Origin: CAVZYN01 sp963779515
Lineage (GTDB): Bacteria; Pseudomonadota; Alphaproteobacteria; Rhizobiales; Hyphomicrobiaceae
NCBI GenBank assembly: GCA_963779515.1
Contig: CAVZYN010000001.1
Coordinates: forward strand, 620,001 to 684,000
Length of the DNA stretch: 64,000 nucleotides
Reading direction: 5' to 3'
This document shows, piece after piece, positions 25,943 through 34,290 of the stretch. The position numbers and the translations under genes are program-made. Every line of letters begins with the position of its first letter. Positions within the stretch are counted from its first letter, which is position 1. The notes under the pieces are model-generated. The model searched no databases. It worked only from the letters and a program-made list of their open reading frames with translations, and was not told the DNA's origin.

Positions 25943-26638
25943 TTGAGTTCAGTTCTTGATGTGCCCGTCCAGCTCGTGGTTGCCTTTGCCCTCGCTGTCT
26001 CTCCAGCGGCTCCTGAGGGCAATCACGAGGTTGGGCCTTTCGACGTGTCGCCGGTCGAGGTTAGCGACGTTTCCAGAGCTGGTCCGCTGCCAGTCCACGC
26101 CATGCCCGAGCAACTTTGGCTGGCAGCCTTTCGCACGCATGCAGGTGCGCACTCTCTCTCCCGCCGCGTCTACTCGACCACCGCCGGCCGCCACTATGTG
26201 CCGAATGATGCTGATCGTCAGGCGATCCTGGCCCTGCGCACTGATGCGCGGGTGTCTGATTTTTTGGCCCGGCAGGTCGCGCGGGACAATTTCCGGCTGT
26301 TGTTAGACCGCCTCGGGCGCGCGCCTTCGGCTGGTGAACTCTACGTGGCCCACTTGTTTGGCGTCGAGCCTGCGGCGCGGGCGTTGCGCGGCCGGGACGT
26401 TCCAGCGGACGTGGTTGAGCGAGCAAAGCGTTTTGGCATCCTCATTCCAGGCATGAGCCTGCAAGATGCTGTCCGGCTCTTACGGCTGGCGGTCGATGAG
26501 CCATTGCAGCGCGCTGCGGAGGCAACCGCGATGGCGCAGTTCAAGCCAGCGTTTCCGGAACAGGATCAGCATCGCGTCGCCGGCCGGCTGGTGCCGGCTG
26601 GGCATGCGCACTTGGAGAGGTCCGGCTCTAGGCGCTGA
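25943..26638 (+). CDS. Hypothetical protein with transglycosylase-tail-like motif
   Basis: A 231-residue protein starting at TTG 25943, seven bases after GGAG. The N-terminus is moderately hydrophobic (LVVAFALAVSPAAP) and could be an export signal. The central part, RQVARDNFRLLLDRLGRAPSAGELYVAHLFG, resembles a segment following the SLT domain of some alphaproteobacterial transglycosylases, but no catalytic Glu motif is visible. Function is therefore unassigned. The 3' end overlaps the convergent membrane protein gene by 11 bases. Confidence 0.55.
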   Translation: MSSVLDVPVQLVVAFALAVSPAAPEGNHEVGPFDVSPVEVSDVSRAGPLPVHAMPEQLWLAAFRTHAGAHSLSRRVYSTTAGRHYVPNDADRQAILALRTDARVSDFLARQVARDNFRLLLDRLGRAPSAGELYVAHLFGVEPAARALRGRDVPADVVERAKRFGILIPGMSLQDAVRLLRLAVDEPLQRAAEATAMAQFKPAFPEQDQHRVAGRLVPAGHAHLERSGSRR

Positions 26639-27737
26639 CACGCTGCGCTTGGGCCTCGGCGATGGCGGGCCAAGCGCAACTGGCCATCACCTCAGCAAGC
26701 GACAGGGTGGTTGAACCCGCAATCGTCACACGGCGGCGGCGGCCGAGATCCAGCAAGCGCGCATCGGGCACGCCGACAGCTATTTCGATTTCGTCGTCGA
26801 TGCGCTCGATGTGCATGCGGGCGACCGGGCGTTGATGCGCGGTGACGTGGGCCACCAGTTGATGGCGGCCATGTTCGCCGTCCCAGGCGGCACGACCGGC
26901 CGGCACCAGGGCGGCGCCAACGGGTGCGAGCGCGCCGTCCGTGGCCGTGAGCGCGTCGGTCACAAGCGTCGCGATTTCAGACCAGGCATCTTCGCTGTGC
27001 TGGCGCTCGGCGCGCTGCTTCGGCACGATCCATGCGGCGTACTCGGCAACGGATTTTACGGCGCGCGAAACAAAGTCGGTCGCTGCCGTGTCCGTCAGCC
27101 GGACGGACGATACATCGACAGAATTATTCAGCAGGGACAGTTCGGATTTATGCGCGCGCACACGGCAATAGACGCGCCGGTCATGTCCGACATCGAAGCG
27201 CATCCAGGCGATACTTTCGCCCGACATATAGATGCGGCGGTAGACACCGTAGCCGCGATTTCCAAACCGCCATCCTGGCTCACCCGGCGCCGCGACTTCC
27301 AATCCGACGCGCTCGAGGGACGCATTGATGCGATTGACGGCGATCGTGAGATTGCCCTGGATGTCTTGCCATGTGCGCGGCAGCCCCGGGTCTCGAGGAA
27401 GCTCAGGGCCTTCGGCCTCGTCGTCACCTTCATCTGTGATGCGTGTGATCGCGCGGTCGAGGTCTGCGAGACCTTCTCCCGCGCGCGCTGGGCGTGCGCT
27501 CGCCGCCGTCTTTACGGTGGGCTCGTTCAAGCCGTAGTGCGCGGGTCCGATGGTGACGTCGGCCAAACCAGCATCGACTCCTGCGGGTTCGGCCGTTGGT
27601 GGCTCGGGACGTACCAGTTGGATCGCGGCGACACGGCGGCGGCGCGCATAGTCACGCCAGATCAGTCCGCCGCCGAGGGCAATCAGGATACCGCTGGTGA
27701 CCCAAACAATGGCCTGAAGCAGCCCGGGCAACATCAC
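26628..27737 (-). CDS. Hypothetical single-span membrane protein
   Basis: A 369-residue protein with one N-terminal membrane helix (about 8-26) followed by basic residues (RRRR), so the rest is probably cytoplasmic. An acidic linker (about 90-115) leads to a folded domain, TWQDIQGNLTIAVNRINASLERVGLEV onward, with no recognised family. Its conserved-looking Trp/Gly segments suggest a real domain. The start is ATG 27737. It overlaps the convergent upstream gene and is followed on the same strand by a secreted-protein gene. Confidence 0.65.
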   Translation of the reverse strand: MMLPGLLQAIVWVTSGILIALGGGLIWRDYARRRRVAAIQLVRPEPPTAEPAGVDAGLADVTIGPAHYGLNEPTVKTAASARPARAGEGLADLDRAITRITDEGDDEAEGPELPRDPGLPRTWQDIQGNLTIAVNRINASLERVGLEVAAPGEPGWRFGNRGYGVYRRIYMSGESIAWMRFDVGHDRRVYCRVRAHKSELSLLNNSVDVSSVRLTDTAATDFVSRAVKSVAEYAAWIVPKQRAERQHSEDAWSEIATLVTDALTATDGALAPVGAALVPAGRAAWDGEHGRHQLVAHVTAHQRPVARMHIERIDDEIEIAVGVPDARLLDLGRRRRVTIAGSTTLSLAEVMASCAWPAIAEAQAQRVSA

Positions 27738-27849
27738 GCACTCCTACAACGCATAGCTTAGACTAGTCCGTTCACGGGCCTCAAGCCAAGCCCCGTTTGC
27801 TTGCGCCGATTGTTAGCCTCGCTTGTTGGCCGCGGTTCGCTGGGCAAAG

Positions 27850-28512
27850 CTACTTGTCCTTCCAGTCGTCTTTGACTTCGGTGCACTTGGCATCGACGAA
27901 GTCGTTGATGTCCTCAATGACGGTGTTTTGCAACACGCCCAGGGAATTGTCGGCCGCCGTCGCGGGCCAGAGCGCGCTCTTGGCCAGTAGAGGCGCATCG
28001 ATCTTGCCCCAGTTCAGCGCGGCCTTGACGGCCTTTCCGTTTTTGAACGTGACCTTGGGCGCAATCTCGACCTTCACCTCATACTTGTCCTTCTCACGGT
28101 CGAGTTGGCACTTGATTTCGTGCCGGTCGAACGCGGCTTCGTACTCGGGTACCGTCATGGCCTTGGCCAATGTCTCGCGCTTGAACTTGAGATCCGTGGT
28201 GCAGCGCGCGTTGCCCCACGGCCAGCTGATACCGCCCTTGGAGACCATCTTGGTCAGTTGCTCTTTGCGCCAGGTCTTCAAGACGGAACAGGTGACGTCC
28301 CCTTCGAGGGTCTTGCGATTGTGAAACGCTGAGCACAGGGCCACCTTGCAGGATTTGCGCAGGTCTCGCTCCTTCTTCTCGTCCTCGGTCAACTCTGCTT
28401 CGGGAATCTTGGCCGAGCTACCGGCGGACTTCTGATCCTGCGCGAAACTTGGCGCGGCAGAAGCCAAGAGTGACAGAGCGAGGGCGATAGCTGTGACGCG
28501 CGGAGAAGCCAT
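27850..28512 (-). CDS. Secreted Cys-containing protein, unknown
   Basis: The 220-residue protein has a signal peptide (MASPRVTAIALALSLLASAAPSFAQ), a Lys/Glu-rich stretch, and a domain with regularly spaced Cys residues (KSCKVALCSAFHNR, VTCSVLKTW, NARCTTDL, IKCQLD, DAKCTEV), so disulfides in the periplasm are likely. I do not recognise the family, although proteins of this pattern occur widely in Hyphomicrobiales. The Met at 28512 is chosen because it begins the signal peptide. Confidence 0.75.
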   Translation of the reverse strand: MASPRVTAIALALSLLASAAPSFAQDQKSAGSSAKIPEAELTEDEKKERDLRKSCKVALCSAFHNRKTLEGDVTCSVLKTWRKEQLTKMVSKGGISWPWGNARCTTDLKFKRETLAKAMTVPEYEAAFDRHEIKCQLDREKDKYEVKVEIAPKVTFKNGKAVKAALNWGKIDAPLLAKSALWPATAADNSLGVLQNTVIEDINDFVDAKCTEVKDDWKDK

Positions 28513-28610
28513 GGGTGCTCTTTCAAATGGGGCAATGGACATCGGATCGAGCGCCGCAATGCCGCCCGTCACGACTGTGGCGGCGCAAACGATCGGAAAT
28601 ATGACGATCG

Positions 28611-29345
28611 TCAGGTATTCGAGATCACCAGGATGACGCCCGCAACGACTAGCAGCGACAGCACGATCCGGTCAAATCCACGATCGTCGAGGCGCCGGTA
28701 GATCGCGTGGCCGGTCCACACCCCGATCACAGTGGCCGGTAGCGCGACCAGGAAGATCTGCAACAGGCCCATGGACATGCGTCCGAGCACGGCGTTGCCG
28801 AGCAGCATGGCGGCCAAGATACTGAAGTTGAAGATCTGAAAGATGCCGCGGCGGCGCTCCTTGCTCCAGCCCTTGAGGCTCGACCACATCGTGATGGGGC
28901 CTCCACTCAGGCTGGCGAGGCCGCCGAAGGTGCCGGCGATGAAGGCAACGACCCGGTCGGCGCCAGCTCCACCCCGCGCAATGGTCCAGCGGCCATTGGC
29001 AAGAAGCATCATCAGCGCGAAGGTCAGGATGAAGCCGCCGATTGCGATCTTGAAGAGGCGCACCGGGATGATCGGCAGCAGGTAGAGGCCGAGAGGCAGT
29101 CCCAGGAAGCCCGCTAGCAACATGGGCCGGGCTTTGGCCCAATCGATCGAGGCCCAGATCTGCCGGGCGGTGAGCAGTTGTCCGACGACGGAGCAGGCGC
29201 TGGCCAATTGGGCCGCTGGAATGGGTTCCAAGACGGCGAGCCAGAAGGGGAATCCGGTCATGGCCGTGCCGAAGCCGGTCAGGCCGTTGGCCAGGCCACC
29301 CATAAATGCACCCGTGAGCACAAGCGCCATCGATGCCCAGTCCAA
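28611..29345 (-). CDS. Sulfite exporter TauE/SafE family protein
   Basis: The 244-residue membrane protein has seven or eight hydrophobic helices and the family features GGLANGLTGFGTAMTG near the N-terminus and FGGLASLSGGPITMWSSLKG in the second repeat. The family is proposed to export sulfite, sulfoacetate or other organosulfonates; the substrate here is unknown. Translation probably starts at TTG 29345 after GGGGATC, with an ATG five codons later as the alternative. It is divergent from the Hsp20 gene. Confidence 0.88.
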   Translation of the reverse strand: MDWASMALVLTGAFMGGLANGLTGFGTAMTGFPFWLAVLEPIPAAQLASACSVVGQLLTARQIWASIDWAKARPMLLAGFLGLPLGLYLLPIIPVRLFKIAIGGFILTFALMMLLANGRWTIARGGAGADRVVAFIAGTFGGLASLSGGPITMWSSLKGWSKERRRGIFQIFNFSILAAMLLGNAVLGRMSMGLLQIFLVALPATVIGVWTGHAIYRRLDDRGFDRIVLSLLVVAGVILVISNT

Positions 29346-29522
29346 TAGATCCCCAATTCTGCATGCCGGTGGCGGCTGCGGCGCCCGCCTTGAAGTCGAT
29401 CAAGCAAACACCATATCCTGCCAACGGAGACAACCGGCGCCATCTGGGCCGGCAACACGGGCGCCACATCGGGCCTGATGAAACGAACGTCTCGACGGTC
29501 GCTTTGGAGAAGGGCCACACTG

Positions 29523-29969
29523 ATGACACGCATGTCCTTGCTCTCGAGCCCGCTGCTGCTGGGCTTCGATGAGATCGAGCGCTTGATCGACCGTGCTGGC
29601 AAAGGCTCGGGCGACGGCTATCCGCCCTACAACATCGAGCGGTTCGCGCATCGCAACGGCGATGCCGGAAACTCAGAGATTCTGAGGATTACGCTCGCTG
29701 TTGCCGGTTTCGCACGCGAGCAATTGGAGATTGTGGTTGAGGACAAGCAGCTGACGATCCGCGGCAAGCAAGAAGATGATAAGTCGCGCGAGTATCTGCA
29801 TCGCGGGATTGCAGCGCGCCAATTCAGCCGGACGTTTGTGCTGGCGGATGGCATCGAAGTGAAGGGTGCGGATTTGAGCAATGGTCTGTTGGCTGTAGAC
29901 CTCGTCCGGCATGAGCCCGATCGGTTGGTCCGGCGGATAGAGATTGGGGAACGGAGGACGAAGCCGTGA
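29523..29969 (+). CDS. Small heat shock protein, Hsp20 family
   Basis: The 148-residue alpha-crystallin-domain chaperone has the IbpA-type N-terminus (MTRMSLLSSPLLLGFDEIERLIDRA) and core YPPYNIERF, LRITLAVAGF, LTIRGKQ and the conserved FSRTFVLADGIEV-GADLSNGLLAVDL. It holds unfolding proteins in the cytoplasm. The start is ATG 29523 within ACACTGATG. It is followed by a DUF1150 gene, the normal order in alphaproteobacteria, so they probably share a heat-responsive promoter. Confidence 0.94.
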   Translation: MTRMSLLSSPLLLGFDEIERLIDRAGKGSGDGYPPYNIERFAHRNGDAGNSEILRITLAVAGFAREQLEIVVEDKQLTIRGKQEDDKSREYLHRGIAARQFSRTFVLADGIEVKGADLSNGLLAVDLVRHEPDRLVRRIEIGERRTKP

Positions 29970-30122
29970 ACCTTTCATCAACCTTCCGGTGAAGCCTGGG
30001 GCGCGCCGGTAACACAGGTTTAATACGAATCATCAGACACTCGTCGTCACGCGGCCAGTGGCACGCGCTTAGAAGCGGCTGCTATCCGTTTGACCGAGCC
30101 CCTCGAAAAGGAGGAAAGCGTC

Positions 30123-30407
30123 ATGGAGAAGTTGACGACAAAGCGTTCGCGGCGGAAAGCGCCCCTTCCGGGAGGCATGTCGCCTCATGAGTTGGCAAAT
30201 CTCGGTGATGGCAAGGTCGCCTATATCCGGCGCATGACCTCGGATGAGGCGCGCAAGATGTTCCCCTCGATCGAGGGGCTGCCAAACGGCATCAACATTT
30301 ACGCTCTGCACGGCGCGGATGGAACGCCGATCGCATTGACGGACAGCCAGCAGGCCGCGCTCGGCCACGCCATGGGTGATGAGCTCGAGGTTCGCGCGAT
30401 TCACTAG
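30123..30407 (+). CDS. DUF1150 family protein
   Basis: The 94-residue protein with YIRRMTSDEARKMFPSIEGLPNGINIYALHGADGTPIALTDS is a clear DUF1150 member. The function is unknown, but the gene routinely follows hsp20 in alphaproteobacteria. An unusually strong ribosome binding site, AAGGAGGAAAG, precedes ATG 30123. An intrinsic terminator follows. Confidence 0.93.
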   Translation: MEKLTTKRSRRKAPLPGGMSPHELANLGDGKVAYIRRMTSDEARKMFPSIEGLPNGINIYALHGADGTPIALTDSQQAALGHAMGDELEVRAIH

Positions 30408-30431
30408 TCGTGGCCGCCGGTTCTGAAATCA

Positions 30432-30468
30432 AAAAGGCACGCGCTCGCAGGAGTGCGTGCCTTTTCAT
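30432..30468 (+). terminator. Rho-independent terminator after DUF1150 gene
   Basis: AAAAGGCACGC (30432-30442) pairs with GCGTGCCTTTT (30455-30465) around a 12-nt loop. The A and T tracts on either side make it potentially bidirectional. Confidence 0.85.
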
Positions 30469-30562
30469 TGCGCACGGCAGGGCCGCATTCCGGCCGCTCG
30501 GCTTGGTCTGATCTTTTGAGTTAGGATTGGAGTTCTTAGAACGCCGAATGGGGTTGCGCACG

Positions 30563-31690
30563 ATGAAGATGACAGCAGCGGTTCTCTACGACCAGGGGCT
30601 GTCACGGCCTTATGCGGCCAGCCAGCCGCTGAAACTCGAGACCGTCGACCTCGAAGGCCCCGGTGAGGGCGAAGTGCTGGTGAAGGTGGCGGGCGCGGGG
30701 CTCTGCCATTCCGATCTCTCGACGATCGACAACAGCCGCCCGCGCCCCTTGCCCGCGATCCTCGGACACGAGGGCGCCGGCATCGTGCAAGAGACCGGCA
30801 AAGGCATCACCGATCTCAAGGCCGGCGATCATGTCGTCTTCATTTTCGTATCGAGCTGCGGCGCCTGCCGGAACTGCGTCCGCGGCCGTCCGAGCGTATG
30901 CCTCAAGTGGCCACTGATGCGCAATCGCGGCGCGCTGCTGACGGGCGGGCAGCGGCTCAGCCGCAACGGCAAAGCCATTGCCCATTACTCGGGCATCTCT
31001 TGCTTTGCGGAGTATGCCGTCGTCGCGCGCTCCTCGCTCGTCAAGATTGATCGCAGTGTGCCGCTCGTCGATGCAGCAATGTTCGGGTGCGCCGTGCAGA
31101 CGGGCGTTGGCGCGGCCATCAACACGGCGGGCGTGCGGCCGGGTGATGTCGTCGCTGTGATCGGGCTCGGCGGTGTCGGGCTCAGCTCTCTATTGGGGGC
31201 GAGGGTCGCTGGCGCGCAGCGCATCATCGCCATCGATCTGTCGGACGAGAAGCTCGGGCTTGCGCGGCAATTGGGGGCGACCGAGACCTTCAACGCGGGG
31301 GACGCGACGTGCGCCGAGCAGGTGCGTGCGGCGACGGGTGGCGGCGTCGACTACGCGCTCGAGATGGCAGGGAGTGTCAAAGCACTCGAGCTCGGGGTCG
31401 ATATCCTGGGGCGCGGCGGTTCTGTCGTCACGGCTGGATTGCCGCCGGCTGCTGCCCGTTATTCGCTCAATCCATCCGCACTGGTCGGCGATGAAAAGTC
31501 CATCCGCACGAGCTACATGGGGTCGTGCATTCCCGAACGAGACGTGCCGGCCTATATTGAACTCTACAAGCAAGGCCGCCTGCCGATCGACCGATTGAAA
31601 AGCGGCACGCTTCCACTCGACGACATCAATGCTGGGTTTGATCGCCTCGCCGACGTCGCAGCGGTCCGCCAGATTGTGACGTTTGTTTGA
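30563..31690 (+). CDS. Zinc-dependent alcohol dehydrogenase, class III-like
   Basis: The 375-residue MDR enzyme carries catalytic zinc ligands in AGLCHSDLS and GHEGAGIV and a structural-zinc cluster in SSCGACRNCVRGRPSVC. The cofactor motif is VIGLGGVGLSSLLGARVAGA, followed by an acidic residue in IIAIDLSDEK that indicates NAD. It oxidises an alcohol or S-hydroxymethyl-type substrate, identity unknown. Starts at 30563 and 30569 are both possible. The next gene (fosX) begins 8 bases downstream. Confidence 0.9.
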   Translation: MKMTAAVLYDQGLSRPYAASQPLKLETVDLEGPGEGEVLVKVAGAGLCHSDLSTIDNSRPRPLPAILGHEGAGIVQETGKGITDLKAGDHVVFIFVSSCGACRNCVRGRPSVCLKWPLMRNRGALLTGGQRLSRNGKAIAHYSGISCFAEYAVVARSSLVKIDRSVPLVDAAMFGCAVQTGVGAAINTAGVRPGDVVAVIGLGGVGLSSLLGARVAGAQRIIAIDLSDEKLGLARQLGATETFNAGDATCAEQVRAATGGGVDYALEMAGSVKALELGVDILGRGGSVVTAGLPPAAARYSLNPSALVGDEKSIRTSYMGSCIPERDVPAYIELYKQGRLPIDRLKSGTLPLDDINAGFDRLADVAAVRQIVTFV

Positions 31691-31698
31691 GGCCGCGC

Positions 31699-32124
31699 AT
31701 GATCGAAGGCCTCAGCCATATCACGCTCATCGTCAGCGACCTCGACCGCACCGAAAGACTGCTGACGGCGGTGTTCGATGCCGAGAAGGTCTACGACAGC
31801 GGTGCGGCGACGTTCTCGATCTCGCAGGAGCGGTTTTTCATCGTCGGTGGCGTCTGGATCGCGACCATGCTGGGAGATCCGCTCGCGCAACGGACCTACA
31901 ACCATGTCGCCTTCAAGATCACAGATGATGTCTTTGAAACCTACTTGGCGCGTGTACGCGGCCTCGGCCTCGATATTCTTGAAGGACGCACGCGCGTGGA
32001 TGGCGAAGGGCAATCGATTTACTTCTACGACCACGACAATCATCTGTTCGAGCTGCACACGGGCACGCTTGCGCAGCGATTAAAGCGCTATGGCCGGGAC
32101 CTGCCCGGCCAAGAGCAGCAGTAG
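31699..32124 (+). CDS. fosX: Fosfomycin resistance hydrolase FosX
   Basis: The 141-residue vicinal-oxygen-chelate enzyme adds water to the fosfomycin epoxide using a divalent metal. The sequence follows rhizobial FosX closely: IEGLSHITLIVSDLDR, VFDAEKVYDSG, YNHVAFKI, EGQSIYFYDHDNHLFELHTGTL. Metal ligands are the His in LSHITL, the His in YNHVAF and the Glu in FELHTG. Glu in the VFDAE segment is the likely catalytic base that distinguishes FosX from FosA/B. It is translated from ATG 31699, 8 bases after the dehydrogenase stop, so the two form an operon. Confidence 0.92.
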   Translation: MIEGLSHITLIVSDLDRTERLLTAVFDAEKVYDSGAATFSISQERFFIVGGVWIATMLGDPLAQRTYNHVAFKITDDVFETYLARVRGLGLDILEGRTRVDGEGQSIYFYDHDNHLFELHTGTLAQRLKRYGRDLPGQEQQ

Positions 32125-32126
32125 GA

Positions 32127-34112
32127 TCAATCGCAACACGCGTCGTCCCGGCCATCCTTGCTCGCGTCATTCCGATCCGCCGGCAGATCCATCGCCGGGT
32201 TCTCGGCGAAAAAGCCGTTCGGCCGCAGCGTGAACCCTGCGTACTCGACCGGCATCACCGGGAAATCTTCCGGCTTGCAGACGTGGGTATGGCCGAACGA
32301 GTGCCAGACGACGATGTCCTCGTTCTCGATCGCGCGGTTCTGCGCGATGTAGCGTGGGAGCCCATCCCCGCCGGCGTGCTGATTCGGGAAGTTGCCGCTG
32401 GCATAACGCTCGCTCGGATCGAATTTCGTCACCCAAAGATGCTTGGTGGCGAACGCGCCGCGCTCGCGCATGCTGCAGCCCTCTTGCGCCAGCATGAGGG
32501 GGGAGGGTTGGACCACCAGCTTGTAGCCCGTCGGATTGCCGACACTGTTGCGCTTGTCCGGATTGATGATCTTCCAATAGCGGCCGGTTCTGCCGTCGGC
32601 CTCGCGGGCGGCATCACGTTCGCGTCCAAGCACACGTGACGTCGTATCGAAGACGTTGCCATAAGGATTGTCCTTGCCCCACGGCCGCGGCACGAACTCG
32701 TGCTCCGTGACGGAATTCTTCTCGCCATCGACCATCATGTGAAGGCGGACGTTGAAGAAGTGCTGATGGGTCGGCCCGCCGAGACCTTCTGCGACCATTC
32801 CGCCCCACGGATAGGGCGCGCCGGGCTTCACGGCGGCGGTCTGGATGATGCCGGTCAGCTTGGCTTCCAGTTGGATGGTGCCGTCTTGGTAGAAGTACCA
32901 ATAGAAGCCATAGTCGTAGTTGCCGACGGTCGCGAAGAAGGACACGACCAGCCGGCGCGAGCGGCGCACCTCGAATGTGTCGTTGCGGAATTCGTAGTGC
33001 TTCCAGAGAATGCCGTAGTCTTCCTCGTGCATGCAGATGGCGTTTTTCATCAGCATGGGTTGGCCAAGGTCGTCGGCCGCCGGCACGTCGAAATAGCGGA
33101 TGTGCCCGAGGCAGTCACAGCCGAGTTCCAAGGCATTGGCGAGTTTTCCAAGGCCATACTCGCCCGCATCAAACGCGCTCTTCCAATAGTGATTGGCGGT
33201 CGGATCGGAATAGGGGACGACCATTTCCGTGACGCTTGCCCGATAGATGATCGGCCGTTCGCGTCCGCCGTCGCGATAGCCGACCTGATGCAACACGAGG
33301 CCCTCGCGCGCGGTGAACCCGATCCGGAACGACCAGTTCTGCCAGGCGACCTGCCAGCCATCGACGGTGAAGCTCGGTCCGGAGCGTTGCACCACATCCA
33401 GCGGTTTGATGTCCTGCCGGGTCTTTGGGTAGGCCTCGCGATTGTAGTTTCGCTTGGTCTTCGGAATCGGGATGATGTCGGGTTCGTCGACGAGGTGCAC
33501 GACCTTGCCCTTGATCAGATCGACGAGGGCGACCACGCCTTCAATCGGGTGGGCGTAGCCGTTGTCCTTCTCCGTCTCGCGCCAGTAGGAGACCGCGCTG
33601 ACGAGGCGTCGGCCCTTCTCGACTTCGCGGCCGAAGTAGCCGGCGGAGAAGGGATCGACCTGGACGAGATCGATTTCCTTGGCGGAGAGGCCGCGCCGCG
33701 TCATGGCCTTGCGCCAGCCGGGATCCGCCTTCACGACATCGCCGACCTTGAAGAACTCTTCGATGATGACCGGGGGCTGGCCATAGGGGAATGTCTTGGT
33801 CGGGTGTTCGACCCAGGACACAACAGATTTGCGTGTCAGATCGACGACGCCAATGAATGTCGCGCCGGTCTTGTTGTCGAAGACCGTTGCGGCGGCCTGA
33901 CGGGACGGCGCGCGATCGCGACGCCAGGCCAGCACATCGGCTTTCGGTGGTTCTTCCAACTGGACAAAGCCGAACCGGTAGTCGGGACCAAGCTGTTTCA
34001 GGGATTTGAGCAGCGCGCACGCCTCCGCGATCTCGGCCTCGCTGAGCGGGTCCAGCGGATGGCCCGACGCGGGCTCTTGGGATCGGGTGGATTGCGGACT
34101 GGAGGCGGCCAT
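32127..34112 (-). CDS. Copper-containing primary-amine oxidase
   Basis: The 661-residue enzyme oxidises primary amines to aldehydes with release of H2O2 and ammonia. The TPQ cofactor precursor is Tyr399 in TVGNYDYG. The catalytic base Asp is in the FDAGEYGLG segment. Copper ligands are His449 and His451 in THQHFFNV and a third His in FGHTHV near the C-terminus. No signal peptide is visible, so it is probably cytoplasmic like Arthrobacter-type enzymes. It ends three bases from the convergent fosX gene. The start at 34112 faces the divergent LVIVD-repeat gene. Confidence 0.95.
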   Translation of the reverse strand: MAASSPQSTRSQEPASGHPLDPLSEAEIAEACALLKSLKQLGPDYRFGFVQLEEPPKADVLAWRRDRAPSRQAAATVFDNKTGATFIGVVDLTRKSVVSWVEHPTKTFPYGQPPVIIEEFFKVGDVVKADPGWRKAMTRRGLSAKEIDLVQVDPFSAGYFGREVEKGRRLVSAVSYWRETEKDNGYAHPIEGVVALVDLIKGKVVHLVDEPDIIPIPKTKRNYNREAYPKTRQDIKPLDVVQRSGPSFTVDGWQVAWQNWSFRIGFTAREGLVLHQVGYRDGGRERPIIYRASVTEMVVPYSDPTANHYWKSAFDAGEYGLGKLANALELGCDCLGHIRYFDVPAADDLGQPMLMKNAICMHEEDYGILWKHYEFRNDTFEVRRSRRLVVSFFATVGNYDYGFYWYFYQDGTIQLEAKLTGIIQTAAVKPGAPYPWGGMVAEGLGGPTHQHFFNVRLHMMVDGEKNSVTEHEFVPRPWGKDNPYGNVFDTTSRVLGRERDAAREADGRTGRYWKIINPDKRNSVGNPTGYKLVVQPSPLMLAQEGCSMRERGAFATKHLWVTKFDPSERYASGNFPNQHAGGDGLPRYIAQNRAIENEDIVVWHSFGHTHVCKPEDFPVMPVEYAGFTLRPNGFFAENPAMDLPADRNDASKDGRDDACCD

Positions 34113-34290
34113 GGCAACGGTTCCTGAAACGGGAGTGCGATGAGATCGAGCGCACTAAACCAAGATTGTGAGGATCGGCGCAAGTCCTGAGAATGGCCGG
34201 GTAGACTTGGATGCTGGGGTCGGTAAAAGTATCCCGAGTGGCTCAAGCTGCGATTCCGGATGGGCGGCAGCAAGCATTCTCGGACATGAC

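Noticed and set aside
32700..34127. 475-codon open frame on the plus strand opposite the amine oxidase
   Set aside because: The amine oxidase frame has all catalytic residues; this is its shadow.
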